This document shows, piece by piece, positions 1 to 7,986 of a stretch of 49,123 nt of DNA. The notes under the pieces were generated by a model, which saw nothing but the letters and a program-made list of their open reading frames with translations, searched no databases and was not told the origin of the DNA. The stretch's first letter is position 1; each line of letters begins with the position of its first letter. A program made the translations under genes and the position numbers. The DNA comes from Pseudomonadota bacterium (lineage in GTDB: Bacteria > Pseudomonadota > Gammaproteobacteria > Steroidobacterales > Steroidobacteraceae), in the NCBI GenBank assembly GCA_021790795.1, contig JAJYFU010000011.1:1-49123 (forward strand), written 5' to 3'.

Positions 1-228
1 CAGGATGTCCTCGAAATCAGACACTCGCCACTTGCGCAAGCCGGCGAGCTCCGGACGGTGGGAGGCCAAGGGAGAACCCATCAGAGGCTGCTCGAGGATC
101 TGGGTGAAGCTCTCCTGCGCCCGCGTGAGGAAGCGATCCGCGACCGTCTCGCCGCCGTTGTCGGCGAGAAAGACGTAGTGCTCGATCAGATCCCGTCGAG
201 CGGCAGGCCGTTGAAAGACCCCTGCCAC
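1..228 (-). CDS. parE: ParE/RelE-family toxin (partial, cut by the window edge)
   Basis: This is a putative type II toxin of the ParE/RelE superfamily, in which ParE members poison DNA gyrase. The reading frame starts with GTG at 228, sharing one base with the stop of the upstream antitoxin, and stays open to the left edge (76 codons seen). The translation has the family layout: an N-terminal segment with paired Arg before Asp-Leu (RRDLIEHY), a helix containing ADRFL, and the later PLASHRPELAGLRKWRV stretch, which resembles the PxxG/LRxxxV region of ParE. The C-terminal strand is missing. The one-base overlap with ParD implies translational coupling. Its substrate cannot be told from sequence. 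Confidence 0.82.
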   Translation of the reverse strand, partial: MAGVFQRPAARRDLIEHYVFLADNGGETVADRFLTRAQESFTQILEQPLMGSPLASHRPELAGLRKWRVSDFEDIL

Positions 229-479
229 TAAACACGCTTCTTGCCTGCCGCGACGCGCGAGAGCGCCTCTTTACGGATCGCGGTCCAGTCTTCCCGGGTC
301 AGCGGTGATTCCTCGCCCTCCAGCCCTTCCAGTAGCAGCGCCTCGAGGCGCTCTTCCGCTCTGCGTTTCTCGTCGCCCCGGATCAGGTCCCGGACGTACT
401 CGCTGGCGCTGCTGTAGCGGCCGGCGGCGATCTGTTGATCGACGAACCGCTTGAGCGGTGTCGGCAGGGAAATGTTCAT
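228..479 (-). CDS. parD: ParD-family antitoxin (CopG/ribbon-helix-helix)
   Basis: An 83-residue antitoxin expected to bind the ParE product and repress its own promoter. It begins MNISLPTPLKRFVDQQI followed by GRYSSASEYVRDLIR, the ribbon-helix-helix DNA-binding signature of ParD/CopG antitoxins. The acidic, Glu-rich C-terminal half would wrap the toxin. I chose the ATG at 479 because a GGAGAG sits just upstream; an in-frame ATG at 488 would add three residues. Toxin follows antitoxin with overlapping stop and start, the usual order. The repeat array at 518-544, just upstream, is a good candidate autoregulatory operator. Confidence 0.88.
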   Translation of the reverse strand: MNISLPTPLKRFVDQQIAAGRYSSASEYVRDLIRGDEKRRAEERLEALLLEGLEGEESPLTREDWTAIRKEALSRVAAGKKRV

Positions 480-517
480 GCTCTCCATCAGGGGACCCGT
501 GCACTCGGATGATGGGA

Positions 518-544
518 TGCCATTAAATGGCAATAAATGCCATT
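518..544. promoter_or_regulatory. Candidate ParD operator: three TGCCATT heptamers
   Basis: TGCCATT lies at 518-524, its exact reverse complement AATGGCA at 526-532, and TGCCATT again at 538-544. Each neighbouring pair is a perfect inverted repeat, with spacers of 1 and 5 bases. The array sits 39 bases upstream of the parD start, where ribbon-helix-helix antitoxins bind short repeated sites to autoregulate. Binding is inferred. Confidence 0.6.
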
Positions 545-1130
545 ATGCAAGTGGGCAGTTCACCGGCTGGAACCGGGCTATTGGGCTTCTGATCCCGTTC
601 CGGGGCAGCCTACCGGCGCGGATCGCCGTGTGCCGGCTCCTGTGGCGCCCAGCCATGTACCACTTTTGTATCACTCGCCTGAAATAGGGTGCAAGGCGAT
701 GCAGTGACTTGAGAGGGCCGAGCCACGTAAAATCGGTGTTGTATAGGCTACATTCGGTCTTAAGGGCGTTCATGTCATTCCAGGCTGAACGTCCATGGGG
801 TGCAAGGGGTCCCGAGTTAAAATATCGGCGCTCCGACCATCAAAACGAGCAATCCCGCAAATGCCTGTGGCCAACTGCGTGGCCAATTCCAAGAATTGAC
901 CGGCTCGGAGAGATCAACGCGGGAGTCCAACCCGCTTTTTCACAGCCAATTTTCCCGATCCCGCTCTCGCATTCCGAGTTGAACGGTCTGGAGGGATCAA
1001 CACGCCAAGCCGGATTGCCTTGGCGTTCAGTGGAAGTCATTTCGAGTCCGCGCATGCGCGCGAGTCCAGGGAGGGTTCATGTGGCGCAGACGTGGCGTTC
1101 CATGCGGCCTTGGCGCCTCTGAAGGTCGAA
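545..1130. other. Gene-poor stretch
   Basis: No coding region can be supported here. Open frames exist on both strands, but none has a recognisable protein signature or a credible ribosome binding site. Base composition is visibly lower in GC than the flanks around 640-900, which would fit decayed or transferred DNA between the toxin-antitoxin pair and the sulfur region. I saw no CRISPR repeats or transposon ends. Confidence 0.5.
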
Positions 1131-1241
1131 GTGCTTGATGGAGCGGAATACGCTCATTCTCTTCCCGAACGCGACGAAGCCGATTGGGAGTTGCTGTCAA
1201 AGCATTTGGAAGAGGTGGGCGCTCGGGCTGCTGAGTTCGCC
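1131..1241 (+). pseudogene. Remnant of a Cas3 HD-nuclease N-terminus
   Basis: About 37 codons read VLDGAEYAHSLPERDEADW, then ELLSKHLEEVGARAAEFA. This resembles the start of Cas3'' (HD nuclease) proteins, which run roughly YAHS-x5-W-x2-L-x2-HL-x2-V-x4-EFA. The next expected feature, the GLWHDLGK HD motif, is absent: after residue 37 the frame continues as Arg/Ser/Pro-rich shadow sequence antisense to the acetyltransferase gene. No other cas gene or CRISPR array is visible. I read it as a decayed fragment. A chance match cannot be excluded without a profile search. Confidence 0.45.
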
Positions 1242-1370
1242 ACCTCGCCACGGACCAGTGCGTCTCACCGATCTTCGCCGGCGCCCCAACGTACAGTGGG
1301 CCACCGGGGCGCAAACCCGGCGACCGGCTTGTCTGCAGGAGTCATGCGTCTCCCGCCGGCGTCCTGCCAC

Positions 1371-2066
1371 TCAAACCGGCGTCGCGCGGACCAATACGCG
1401 CACATTCATCTCGGCGCGAATCTCAAATCCGAGCGACTGGTACAGCGTGATTGCCGGCGTATTGGTCTTCCACGCCTGCAGGAACGCCCGCTCCCCGCGC
1501 TGGTGAATCGCGGCAGTGATCGCAGCGGTGAGGCGGCGGGCGAAGCCTCTGCCGCGAAAATCCGGATGCGTACAGACGGCGCTGACCTCGGTGTAGCCGG
1601 GAAATCGGAAGCGCTCCCCGGCCATGGCCGCAAGCCGCCCGTCGATACGGATGCCGAGAAAGCGGCCGAGAGCGTGGGTTCGCGACGCAAACGGCCCCGG
1701 CTCGGTGAGCCGGGCGAGCGCGAACATCTCCGGCGCATCGCGTTCGGTCAACGCAAGCAGCGGCTCGATCCCGTCGGGCACGTCGAGCGCCGCGGGAGCC
1801 GTCAACTGCACACCCTGCAGGCTCTTGTGCACCGTGAGTCCCGGCGGCACCACCGCCGGCATCGCCTGCGCGATACACACCTGCTCGCCGGGACCGACCA
1901 ACGCCGCAAGCGCCGCAAGCGCCTCGGGCGACTCATCCGACTGACCGGCGAATACGTTGTACTCGGCGCGGTAACGCCGGGCGAGCGCACCGCCGGCGGC
2001 GAACGGCGCATGGTGAGTCGTCAGACTCGCCCAGACCGGGCGATCAAGGGGATGGGTGGTGGCCAT
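1371..2066 (-). CDS. GNAT-family N-acetyltransferase
   Basis: A 231-residue protein of the GNAT superfamily, which moves an acyl group from acyl-CoA to an amine; the substrate is unknown. The C-terminal half carries the acetyl-CoA-binding motif A (VSAVCTHPDFRGRGFARRL, matching V-x-T-x-P-x-x-R-x-x-G-x-A/G) and motif B-like sequence NTPAITLYQSLGFE. The N-terminal ~100 residues form a degenerate second GNAT-like domain, as in FR47-type proteins. It lies 185 bases downstream of the CBS-domain gene on the same strand, so it may be the last gene of the apr transcript or separate. Nothing ties it to sulfur metabolism. Confidence 0.85.
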   Translation of the reverse strand: MATTHPLDRPVWASLTTHHAPFAAGGALARRYRAEYNVFAGQSDESPEALAALAALVGPGEQVCIAQAMPAVVPPGLTVHKSLQGVQLTAPAALDVPDGIEPLLALTERDAPEMFALARLTEPGPFASRTHALGRFLGIRIDGRLAAMAGERFRFPGYTEVSAVCTHPDFRGRGFARRLTAAITAAIHQRGERAFLQAWKTNTPAITLYQSLGFEIRAEMNVRVLVRATPV

Positions 2067-2251
2067 GACTGCCGTTCGTTGCTCAGCGCCGCGGAGTGCG
2101 CGGCAGTCCGGTGTGCTGCATGTGAAACGGCTGCGGGCGCGGTGCGAGGTCAGGGCGCCGCGGGCGGCGCCGAAGCTGGATGGCGGCTCATGGTCGCGGA
2201 GCCCTCAAGGGCGTGCCGCGGGGGGCACGCGGGTGGGGCGGTTCGGTGTCT

Positions 2252-2716
2252 CTACCCGCTGGGGTCGAGCGGAAGGCACCGAGCGGCAAGGGCGAAGTCG
2301 CGCAGAGTGTCGATTTCGATCCGGGATTCTTCCAGGCGGCTCGCCAGCGTGTCTCGAATCGAGAGGATGCCGAGCAGGCGCTGGTCCTCGACGATCGGCA
2401 GGTGGCGGAATCCCCGGGTGCGCATCAGTGCCTGCGCCGCCTGCATCGTCTCCTCCGGCGAGGAGGTCACCACGTCCGCAGTCATGAGGTCGCGAACGCG
2501 CATGCTCGGCAGGCGTCGCGCGTCGGTCGCCATGGCCCTGACCAGATCACGCTCGGAGACGATCCCGACCATGCGCGAGCCCGGGCCCGATTCGCAGACC
2601 GGCATGGCACCGATGCGGTGCTTGTGCAGGAGCTTCGCAACGGTGTCCAGCGTGTCATTCGGTCCGCAGGTCACCACCTGTTGACGCGAGCGCTTCAGAA
2701 ATTCGCTAATTCTCAT
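2252..2716 (-). CDS. CBS-domain pair protein
   Basis: A 154-residue protein made almost wholly of two CBS domains (about residues 8-65 and 75-135), a Bateman module. These bind adenine nucleotides (AMP, ATP, SAM) and act as energy-state sensors. Visible repeats are the two hallmark segments IGAMPVCESG...MVGIVSERDLVRAM and FRHLPIVEDQRLLGILSIRDTL, both ending in the S-x-RD nucleotide-binding pattern. There is no effector domain. It starts two bases after the metallophosphoesterase stop, so it is almost certainly cotranscribed with sat and apr, whose substrates are AMP and ATP. A sensing role in that operon is inference. Confidence 0.87.
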   Translation of the reverse strand: MRISEFLKRSRQQVVTCGPNDTLDTVAKLLHKHRIGAMPVCESGPGSRMVGIVSERDLVRAMATDARRLPSMRVRDLMTADVVTSSPEETMQAAQALMRTRGFRHLPIVEDQRLLGILSIRDTLASRLEESRIEIDTLRDFALAARCLPLDPSG

Positions 2717-2718
2717 CT

Positions 2719-3510
2719 CTATGCTCCTCTCGCGGCATCGTTATTCCCGGTCGCCGCTGCGACGATCCTTGCCTCCGTCCCGAACCCGTGAGCGGGGTCG
2801 AACCGGTGTAAATGATAGACCGGTTGGTCGCGCATCCGAGCCGGATAATCGCCCTTGCGCAGGCCGGTCGCCGTGCAGGGCGTCACCATCGCGGAAATCT
2901 CCCCGATGCGCCCAACGGTCGAGCGGTGGACATGACCGCAGAATACGGCCGTCACGCGTCCCGAGTGCCGCAGGGCCCGCTGGAGCCGTGCCATGCCCTC
3001 GGGCGTCACGAAATTGAGCGGATCGGGCCCCACGCCGACCACGAACGGCGGATGATGCATGAACGCCGCGATCGGCTTGGTGCGCTCGGCGTCGATCAGA
3101 TCGACCAGACGCTGGACCCGCTCGGGGCAGAAATCGCCCTTGTTGCTGTCCGAAGTCACGGTGTCCACCGCGATCAGCCTGACTGGGAAGTCATCCACGG
3201 CATACGTGAGGAATCCGGTTTCCGCGGCCCGGCAGGCCCATGGCGAGAACGCCCGGCGCAGGTTTTCCCGGTCGTCCCGGTTTCCGGGGGCGACGTACAC
3301 CGGCGCATGCGCCTGGCGCAGCAAGGCGGCCGCCAACTCGTAGTCCTCGCGCCGTCCGCCATGGGTGACGTCGCCGGTGTGAATGATCGCATCGGGGGCG
3401 GGATTGAGGGCGTTGATATCGGCAATCGTGCGCGCGAGATCGGCGGCTCTCTGTTCGGCGTCGGGTACGCTGCGGGCGATGTGGGTATCGGATATCTGCG
3501 CGATGATCAT
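2719..3510 (-). CDS. Metallophosphoesterase (CpdA-like) cotranscribed with sat
   Basis: A 263-residue calcineurin-like phosphoesterase resembling cyclic-nucleotide phosphodiesterases of the CpdA group. All five metal-site blocks are present in order: SDTH near residue 8, GD in HTGDVTHGG, GNRDD, the HHPP pair, and GHVH near residue 195. The ATG at 3510 overlaps the sat stop by four bases (ATGA), so translation should be coupled. The substrate is unknown: a cyclic nucleotide or another adenine nucleotide would suit the setting, beside enzymes consuming AMP, APS and PPi. Other members of this superfamily hydrolyse nucleotide sugars or phospholipids, so the function is open. Confidence 0.88.
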   Translation of the reverse strand: MIIAQISDTHIARSVPDAEQRAADLARTIADINALNPAPDAIIHTGDVTHGGRREDYELAAALLRQAHAPVYVAPGNRDDRENLRRAFSPWACRAAETGFLTYAVDDFPVRLIAVDTVTSDSNKGDFCPERVQRLVDLIDAERTKPIAAFMHHPPFVVGVGPDPLNFVTPEGMARLQRALRHSGRVTAVFCGHVHRSTVGRIGEISAMVTPCTATGLRKGDYPARMRDQPVYHLHRFDPAHGFGTEARIVAAATGNNDAARGA

Positions 3511-4703
3511 GTTCCGGAAGCAGTCTGCGCCGAGCGCGCGTCAGCGTAATACTCTCTGAGGATCGCCGCCACCTCGGGCCGGCTGAACTCGGGCGGGACG
3601 TCCATCCCGGTAGAGAGCATCTCGCGCAGGCGCGTGCCGGAAATCGCGATATGGTGCTGCGAATCGTGCGGGCAGGTCCGCGAAGTCGCCATACCCGCGC
3701 ATTTCCTGCAATAAAATGTGATATCGAGCTTCAGTGGGGCGGTTTCAAGGGCGCCGTCCCACAATTGATCGAAGATGCGCTGGGCATCGAAGGGGCCGTA
3801 GTAGTCGCCGACGCCGGCATGGTCGCGACCGACGATGAGGTGCGAGCACCCGAAGTTCTGGCGGATGAGGGCGTGGAGCAACGCCTCGCGCGGGCCCGCA
3901 TAGCGCATCTCGATGGGATAGCCCGCCTGAATAACGGTTCCCGCCTGGAAGTAATTGTCGACCATCGCCCGCACCGCGCGCGTGCGCACTTCGGCCGGGA
4001 TATCGCCGGGCTTCAGCTCCCCGAGTACCTGATGAATGAACACGCCATCCAGCACCTCGATGGCGATTTTGGCCAGGTATTCGTGACTGCGGTGCATCGG
4101 GTTGCGGGTCTGGAAAGCGGCTACGCGGGACCAGCCTTTCTCGAGGAACAGGGCACGGGATTCGGTGGGGCGGATGTACAGCTGCGGATAGCGAGCCGGG
4201 TATTCCCCTTCGCTCAGCGCCAGCACCCGCCCCGCAAGATTGACCCCGCCCTGCTGCAAAAGTTTCACCACGCCCGGGTGCCGGGTGTCTCGCGTGCGGT
4301 AGACATGGTCGGCCTCGATGTCCTTATCGATCGTGTATTTCTCCTCGACCTTCAGGATCGCCAGGACCTCGCCGCTGCGTCCATCGGTCAGCGCCACGTC
4401 CTCGCCGACGCGGATGCGATCCGCCAGCTCGGTAGGCACGGGCAGCGTGATCGGAATAGGCCAGAACACGCCGCTGGTCAGCCTCATGTCCGCGCAGGAT
4501 CCGCGCCAGTCGTCGTGCCCCATGAAGCCTTCCAGAGGCGTGTACGCCCCCATGGCCAGCATGAGCACGTCGGAGACCGAGCGGGAGTCGAGCGGGATTG
4601 CGCGCAAGCCGCCGGCGCGGCTGAGCGCCTCGGTCCGTTCCCGCGGCGGCAGCAGCAACGGCCGGACCGAAGCCGAGCCGTGCGGGGAGACGAGATGCGA
4701 CAT
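3507..4703 (-). CDS. sat: Sulfate adenylyltransferase (ATP sulfurylase, dissimilatory type)
   Basis: A 398-residue homo-oligomeric ATP sulfurylase. In sulfur oxidisers it runs in reverse, turning APS and pyrophosphate into ATP and sulfate, the substrate-level phosphorylation step. Catalytic motifs are clear: QTRNPMHRSHEYL (QxRNP and HxxH), then the GRDHAGVGDYYG stretch, and ISGTRLREM near the C-terminus. A CRKC pair plus later Cys/His in CRKCAGMATSRTCPHDSQHH form the zinc-binding loop usual in prokaryotic dissimilatory Sat. There is no APS-kinase domain. It starts 24 bases after the aprA stop, so Apr makes APS and Sat consumes it from one transcript. The identity is secure. Confidence 0.97.
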   Translation of the reverse strand: MSHLVSPHGSASVRPLLLPPRERTEALSRAGGLRAIPLDSRSVSDVLMLAMGAYTPLEGFMGHDDWRGSCADMRLTSGVFWPIPITLPVPTELADRIRVGEDVALTDGRSGEVLAILKVEEKYTIDKDIEADHVYRTRDTRHPGVVKLLQQGGVNLAGRVLALSEGEYPARYPQLYIRPTESRALFLEKGWSRVAAFQTRNPMHRSHEYLAKIAIEVLDGVFIHQVLGELKPGDIPAEVRTRAVRAMVDNYFQAGTVIQAGYPIEMRYAGPREALLHALIRQNFGCSHLIVGRDHAGVGDYYGPFDAQRIFDQLWDGALETAPLKLDITFYCRKCAGMATSRTCPHDSQHHIAISGTRLREMLSTGMDVPPEFSRPEVAAILREYYADARSAQTASGT

Positions 4704-4727
4704 GACCGTTGGCGTGCGCGGCGCGGA

Positions 4728-6560
4728 TCAGTCGATGATGTGATACACGGGGGCTTTCTCCATCTCCCACTGGCCGGAGTGCCGGTCATAGCGCGACAGG
4801 GTGAAGCAATGCCAGTCCTTGTCATCGAGTCGCGGATGATCGGCGCGGTAGTAGTAGCCGGGCCAGCGCGTCTCCTGGCGGAACAGAGTGTGCTGCGTCA
4901 CGCATTCCGAGGCGAGGACCCGGTGATGCAGCTCCCATGCGCGCTGCAGCTGGTGCAGGTCTTCCGCTCCGAGCTGGGCCAGATCCTCCTTCAGCATGGC
5001 CAGCAGCTCGAGCCCGCGGGTCAACAGGGGTTGATTGGTCGTGTAGTGAGCGCTGATGCCTCCGACGTACTCGTCCATGATCTTCTCCAGGCGCTGCAGC
5101 CCGTGCATCGGCAACAGATAGCTCGGCGAGACCGTTCCGGCCACGATCTCGTTGCGGCCGACCCGATAGTTCTCCAGGGGCGCGTAGATGATTTTCTCGA
5201 GCTCGACGTATTCCGCTTCGCTGACCGCGGGCGAGTCCCGGCCCAGGTCGGTGATATAGCGCACCGCCGCCTTGGCGGCGATCCGGCCCTCGGTGAAGGA
5301 GCCGGAAGAGAACTTGTGGGCCGTGCCGCCGATGGTGTCGCCGGCGCCGAACAGTCCCTCGACGGTCATCATCCGGTTGTAGCCCCATTGGTAGTCCGCA
5401 GGCGCGTAATCTTCCGGCCCGCTCGCCCAGGCGCCCGAGCAGGTCGCATGCGATCCCATGACGTACGGCTCCGACGTGGTGAGCTCCGGGTTGATCTCCT
5501 TGGGGTCGATGTTCTGGGACGCCCACACGACGGCCTGGCCGATGGTCATGCCGAGGAAGTTTTCCCAGCCGACGGTCTCCTTGTGCGGATCCTTGAATGC
5601 CTCGGTGGTCACCATGCGGATGGGACCGCGGCCGGCCTTGACCTCCTCGAGCAGTGCATGATTGCGCAGGCAGGTCGGCACCGGATGGTGATTGACGTAG
5701 TCGCCGACCATCTGCTCGATCGAGTCGCGCCAGAACGCCTCGTAGTCCTGCCCATAGGCGTTTTGTGTATACGTCTTCAGATGCAGGAAGTAGGCGCCCA
5801 CCGGGCCATAGCCGTCCTTGAAGCGCGTCAGGACGATGCGGTTCTCCATCTGTGTCATCTTCGCGCCGGCCAGGATCGGCAGGGCGTAGGCGGAAGCACT
5901 GCTCCAGGGCGCGTACCAAGTCCGGCCCATGCCTTCGCCGGCGGCCCGTGGTTTGAAGATGTGCGATGCGCCGCCGGCGGCGACGATGACCGCCTTCGCG
6001 TGGAAGACGTAGAAATCACCCGTACGCACGTTGAAGCCGACCGCGCCCGCGACCCGTTTGGGACGCTTGCTGTCCATGAGCAGGTGCGTCACCATGATAC
6101 GGTTGTAGACGTCGCTGGCGGCCTTGCGCGCGGCCTCGGCTACGATCGGCTTGTAGCTCTCGCCGTGGATCATGATCTGCCATTTGCCTTCGCGCTGGTA
6201 CCGGCCGGTCTTGGGGTCCTTCATGATCGGCAGACCCCACTCCTCGAACTTGTGCACCGTGGCGTCGACGTGGCGCGCGATGTCGTAGCCGAGATCCTCC
6301 CTGACCAGCCCCATCAGGTCGTTGCGCGCGTAGCGCACGTGATCCTCGGGCTGGTTCTCGTTCCAGTGCATGCCCATGTAGCAGTTGATCGCGTACAGGC
6401 CCTGGGCCACCGCGCCGCTGCGCTCGATGTTGGCTTTCTCGACGCAGACGATCTTCAGGTCCCGACCCCAGTATCGGGATTCGTAAGTGGCGCCGCACCC
6501 GGCCATGCCGCCGCCAATGACGAGGATGTCCGCGTCGACGTGAACTGTTCTGCGGCTCAT
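4728..6560 (-). CDS. aprA: Adenylylsulfate reductase alpha subunit
   Basis: A 610-residue flavoprotein catalytic subunit of APS reductase, which works here as sulfite + AMP to APS plus two electrons in the cytoplasm. The N-terminus has the FAD dinucleotide motif GGGMAGCGATYESRYWG with the Gly-Cys-Gly turn characteristic of AprA in place of GxGxxG. The fumarate-reductase-like body follows, with YGPVGAYFLHLKTYTQNAYG and HATCSGAWASGPEDYAP as family signatures. Length matches the family. Its ATG overlaps the aprB stop by four bases. No frameshift or missing block was seen. Confidence 0.97.
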   Translation of the reverse strand: MSRRTVHVDADILVIGGGMAGCGATYESRYWGRDLKIVCVEKANIERSGAVAQGLYAINCYMGMHWNENQPEDHVRYARNDLMGLVREDLGYDIARHVDATVHKFEEWGLPIMKDPKTGRYQREGKWQIMIHGESYKPIVAEAARKAASDVYNRIMVTHLLMDSKRPKRVAGAVGFNVRTGDFYVFHAKAVIVAAGGASHIFKPRAAGEGMGRTWYAPWSSASAYALPILAGAKMTQMENRIVLTRFKDGYGPVGAYFLHLKTYTQNAYGQDYEAFWRDSIEQMVGDYVNHHPVPTCLRNHALLEEVKAGRGPIRMVTTEAFKDPHKETVGWENFLGMTIGQAVVWASQNIDPKEINPELTTSEPYVMGSHATCSGAWASGPEDYAPADYQWGYNRMMTVEGLFGAGDTIGGTAHKFSSGSFTEGRIAAKAAVRYITDLGRDSPAVSEAEYVELEKIIYAPLENYRVGRNEIVAGTVSPSYLLPMHGLQRLEKIMDEYVGGISAHYTTNQPLLTRGLELLAMLKEDLAQLGAEDLHQLQRAWELHHRVLASECVTQHTLFRQETRWPGYYYRADHPRLDDKDWHCFTLSRYDRHSGQWEMEKAPVYHIID

Positions 6561-7021
6561 GACACCAACCCTTTCTTGAAACGACTGCGCGCGAGCGTGG
6601 GCAATACTTCGACCTTGAGCGCCTCGGGCTCATGGGCCAGATCCTGAGAGTTCAGCGCCGCCGCGGCCGGCGGCATGTAATCGGACGGTCCCTTGATCGA
6701 TCCCCAGGGCGTGGTCCTGATGGGGGAGACGAAGTTCTTCTCCCGGCCGTCCCGAAACTTGATGCGCCATGACACTGTGCCCTTCTGGTCCTCGCGCAGC
6801 ACGCGCACACTGTGGCCCAGGGGGGCGAAATCGGCGTAACCGCGGCAGTCGATGGCCTGCTGCGGGCAGGCCTTCACGCACGAGTAGCATTCCCAGCACA
6901 TGTTGGGCTCGACGTTGTATGCGCGCCGGTACGTGGGATCGATGTGCATGATGTCGGACGGGCAGATGTCTACGCAGTATCCGCAGCCGTCGCAGTTCGT
7001 CATGTAGACAAACGTGGGCAT
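6557..7021 (-). CDS. aprB: Adenylylsulfate reductase beta subunit (2x [4Fe-4S])
   Basis: A 154-residue ferredoxin-like electron-transfer subunit that passes electrons from the AprA flavin toward the membrane. Two cluster motifs are seen in the first ~55 residues: CDGCGYCVDICP, then CWECYSCVKACP with the longer spacing that gives AprB clusters their unusual potentials. The remaining ~90 residues are the C-terminal tail that wraps around AprA. GAGGAG lies about eight bases upstream of the ATG at 7021. It lies 12 bases downstream of aprM and overlaps aprA. Confidence 0.97.
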   Translation of the reverse strand: MPTFVYMTNCDGCGYCVDICPSDIMHIDPTYRRAYNVEPNMCWECYSCVKACPQQAIDCRGYADFAPLGHSVRVLREDQKGTVSWRIKFRDGREKNFVSPIRTTPWGSIKGPSDYMPPAAAALNSQDLAHEPEALKVEVLPTLARSRFKKGLVS

Positions 7022-7033
7022 GAGGGATGCTCC

Positions 7034-7822
7034 TCAGTAGTTGCGTGGCGGGCGGATGGCGCTGCCGAGGTTCGCGGGTCTGTCCGCCGGAGCGGGCAGG
7101 TTGCGGCGATAGCCGTTCGCGTGCTCAATGCGCCGTTGAAACGCCGCGGCCGGCTTGTAGAACATGTGGGCGAACTTCGACCACGGAACGGTGCCGAACA
7201 GGATGGTGGTGCCAAGCAGGTACAGGCCGAAGAAGACGCTGGCCGAGGTTGAGTCACCCGCTGTCTGCAGGAGTGCCCAGATCAGGCCGAAGGTTGCGCT
7301 CGAGAGCAGGGCGAGTATGAACAGATCCGCCCTGACCAGGCGCAGCGGCGAGTGGCCTTCGGCGGCGACGTCGACGCGCAGCAGGAGCCAGAACCAGTAG
7401 CCGCCCAGGCAAATCAACGCGGCGCCGAGGTACCAGAGTTCCGGTACGATCGGCGGGGCCGCGGCGCCGGCGGCCGGGTAGGCGAAGACCATCATGACGG
7501 TGGTGACGACGTAGAGCAGGAAGCCGTACATGGTCAGCAGATGGGTGATCCTGCGCCAGGGACTGGAGAATTCACCTGCGGCCAAGCCCGTGACCAAGAC
7601 CGTCTGCATCGCAAGCGCCGCGACTTCCCCGCCGCCGACCCGGCGTGTCGCGGCCGACTGCACGGTCCGGCGGTACTTGAAGAAGTATCGGGCGCTTCGC
7701 TTGTGGGCTAGATCGATCAGCGTGCCACAGGCGACCAACGCGAACATCGCTGCCACATAGGCCTGCATCGCGACGGGTGGTATGGAGGTGGGAAGCTCGG
7801 CAAACGGATTGAGCGTGAACAC
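7034..7822 (-). CDS. aprM: AprM-type membrane anchor for APS reductase
   Basis: An integral membrane protein of about 262 residues with five to six hydrophobic segments. It matches AprM, which replaces QmoABC in some sulfur oxidisers as the membrane partner passing AprBA electrons to the quinone pool. Support comes from position (first gene before aprB) and hydropathy. A conserved-looking segment FGTVPWSKFAHMFYKPAAAF resembles the haem/quinone-side loops of NarI/HdrE-like subunits. I chose the GTG at 7822 because GGAG precedes it; upstream in-frame codons run into the AT-rich promoter and give a protein that does not look natural. Exact electron acceptor not shown by sequence. Confidence 0.85.
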   Translation of the reverse strand: MFTLNPFAELPTSIPPVAMQAYVAAMFALVACGTLIDLAHKRSARYFFKYRRTVQSAATRRVGGGEVAALAMQTVLVTGLAAGEFSSPWRRITHLLTMYGFLLYVVTTVMMVFAYPAAGAAAPPIVPELWYLGAALICLGGYWFWLLLRVDVAAEGHSPLRLVRADLFILALLSSATFGLIWALLQTAGDSTSASVFFGLYLLGTTILFGTVPWSKFAHMFYKPAAAFQRRIEHANGYRRNLPAPADRPANLGSAIRPPRNY

Positions 7823-7952
7823 TGGCGGTCTCCGGCATTCCTCGGTTGTCGGTATCTTGTGGGTTGGAGTCCGCCCCGGGACCCCCAAGCCCAAAGCGAC
7901 ACTGACTCTAGTCCCCGACGAGTCTGTGCGCAATAATCGATTCAATCAATTA

Positions 7953-7982
7953 AATTGCTTATTATCATATGCTAAAGTAATT
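7953..7982. promoter_or_regulatory. Candidate LysR operator between aprM and its divergent regulator
   Basis: The aprM/lysR intergenic region is strikingly AT-rich for this genome. It holds an inverted repeat AATTGCTT (7953-7960) and AAGTAATT (7975-7982), 14 bases apart, ending five bases before the lysR ATG. LysR regulators commonly bind dyads between themselves and a divergent target. The same AATTGCTTATT string recurs at about 14389-14399. Assignment to this regulator is inference. Confidence 0.45.
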
Positions 7983-7986
7983 GATC

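Noticed and set aside
545-1130. CRISPR array next to the Cas3-like remnant
   Set aside because: I looked for regularly spaced direct repeats of 25-40 bases and saw none.
1020-2684. Long plus-strand open frame of 554 codons
   Set aside because: It runs antisense through the acetyltransferase and CBS genes and is Arg/Ser/Ala-rich as expected of a shadow. Only its first part (1131-1241) shows protein-like similarity, kept as a remnant.
3651-6647. 998-codon plus-strand open frame antisense to sat and aprA
   Set aside because: It is the GC-rich complement of two highly conserved genes, with no domain of its own and no ribosome site.
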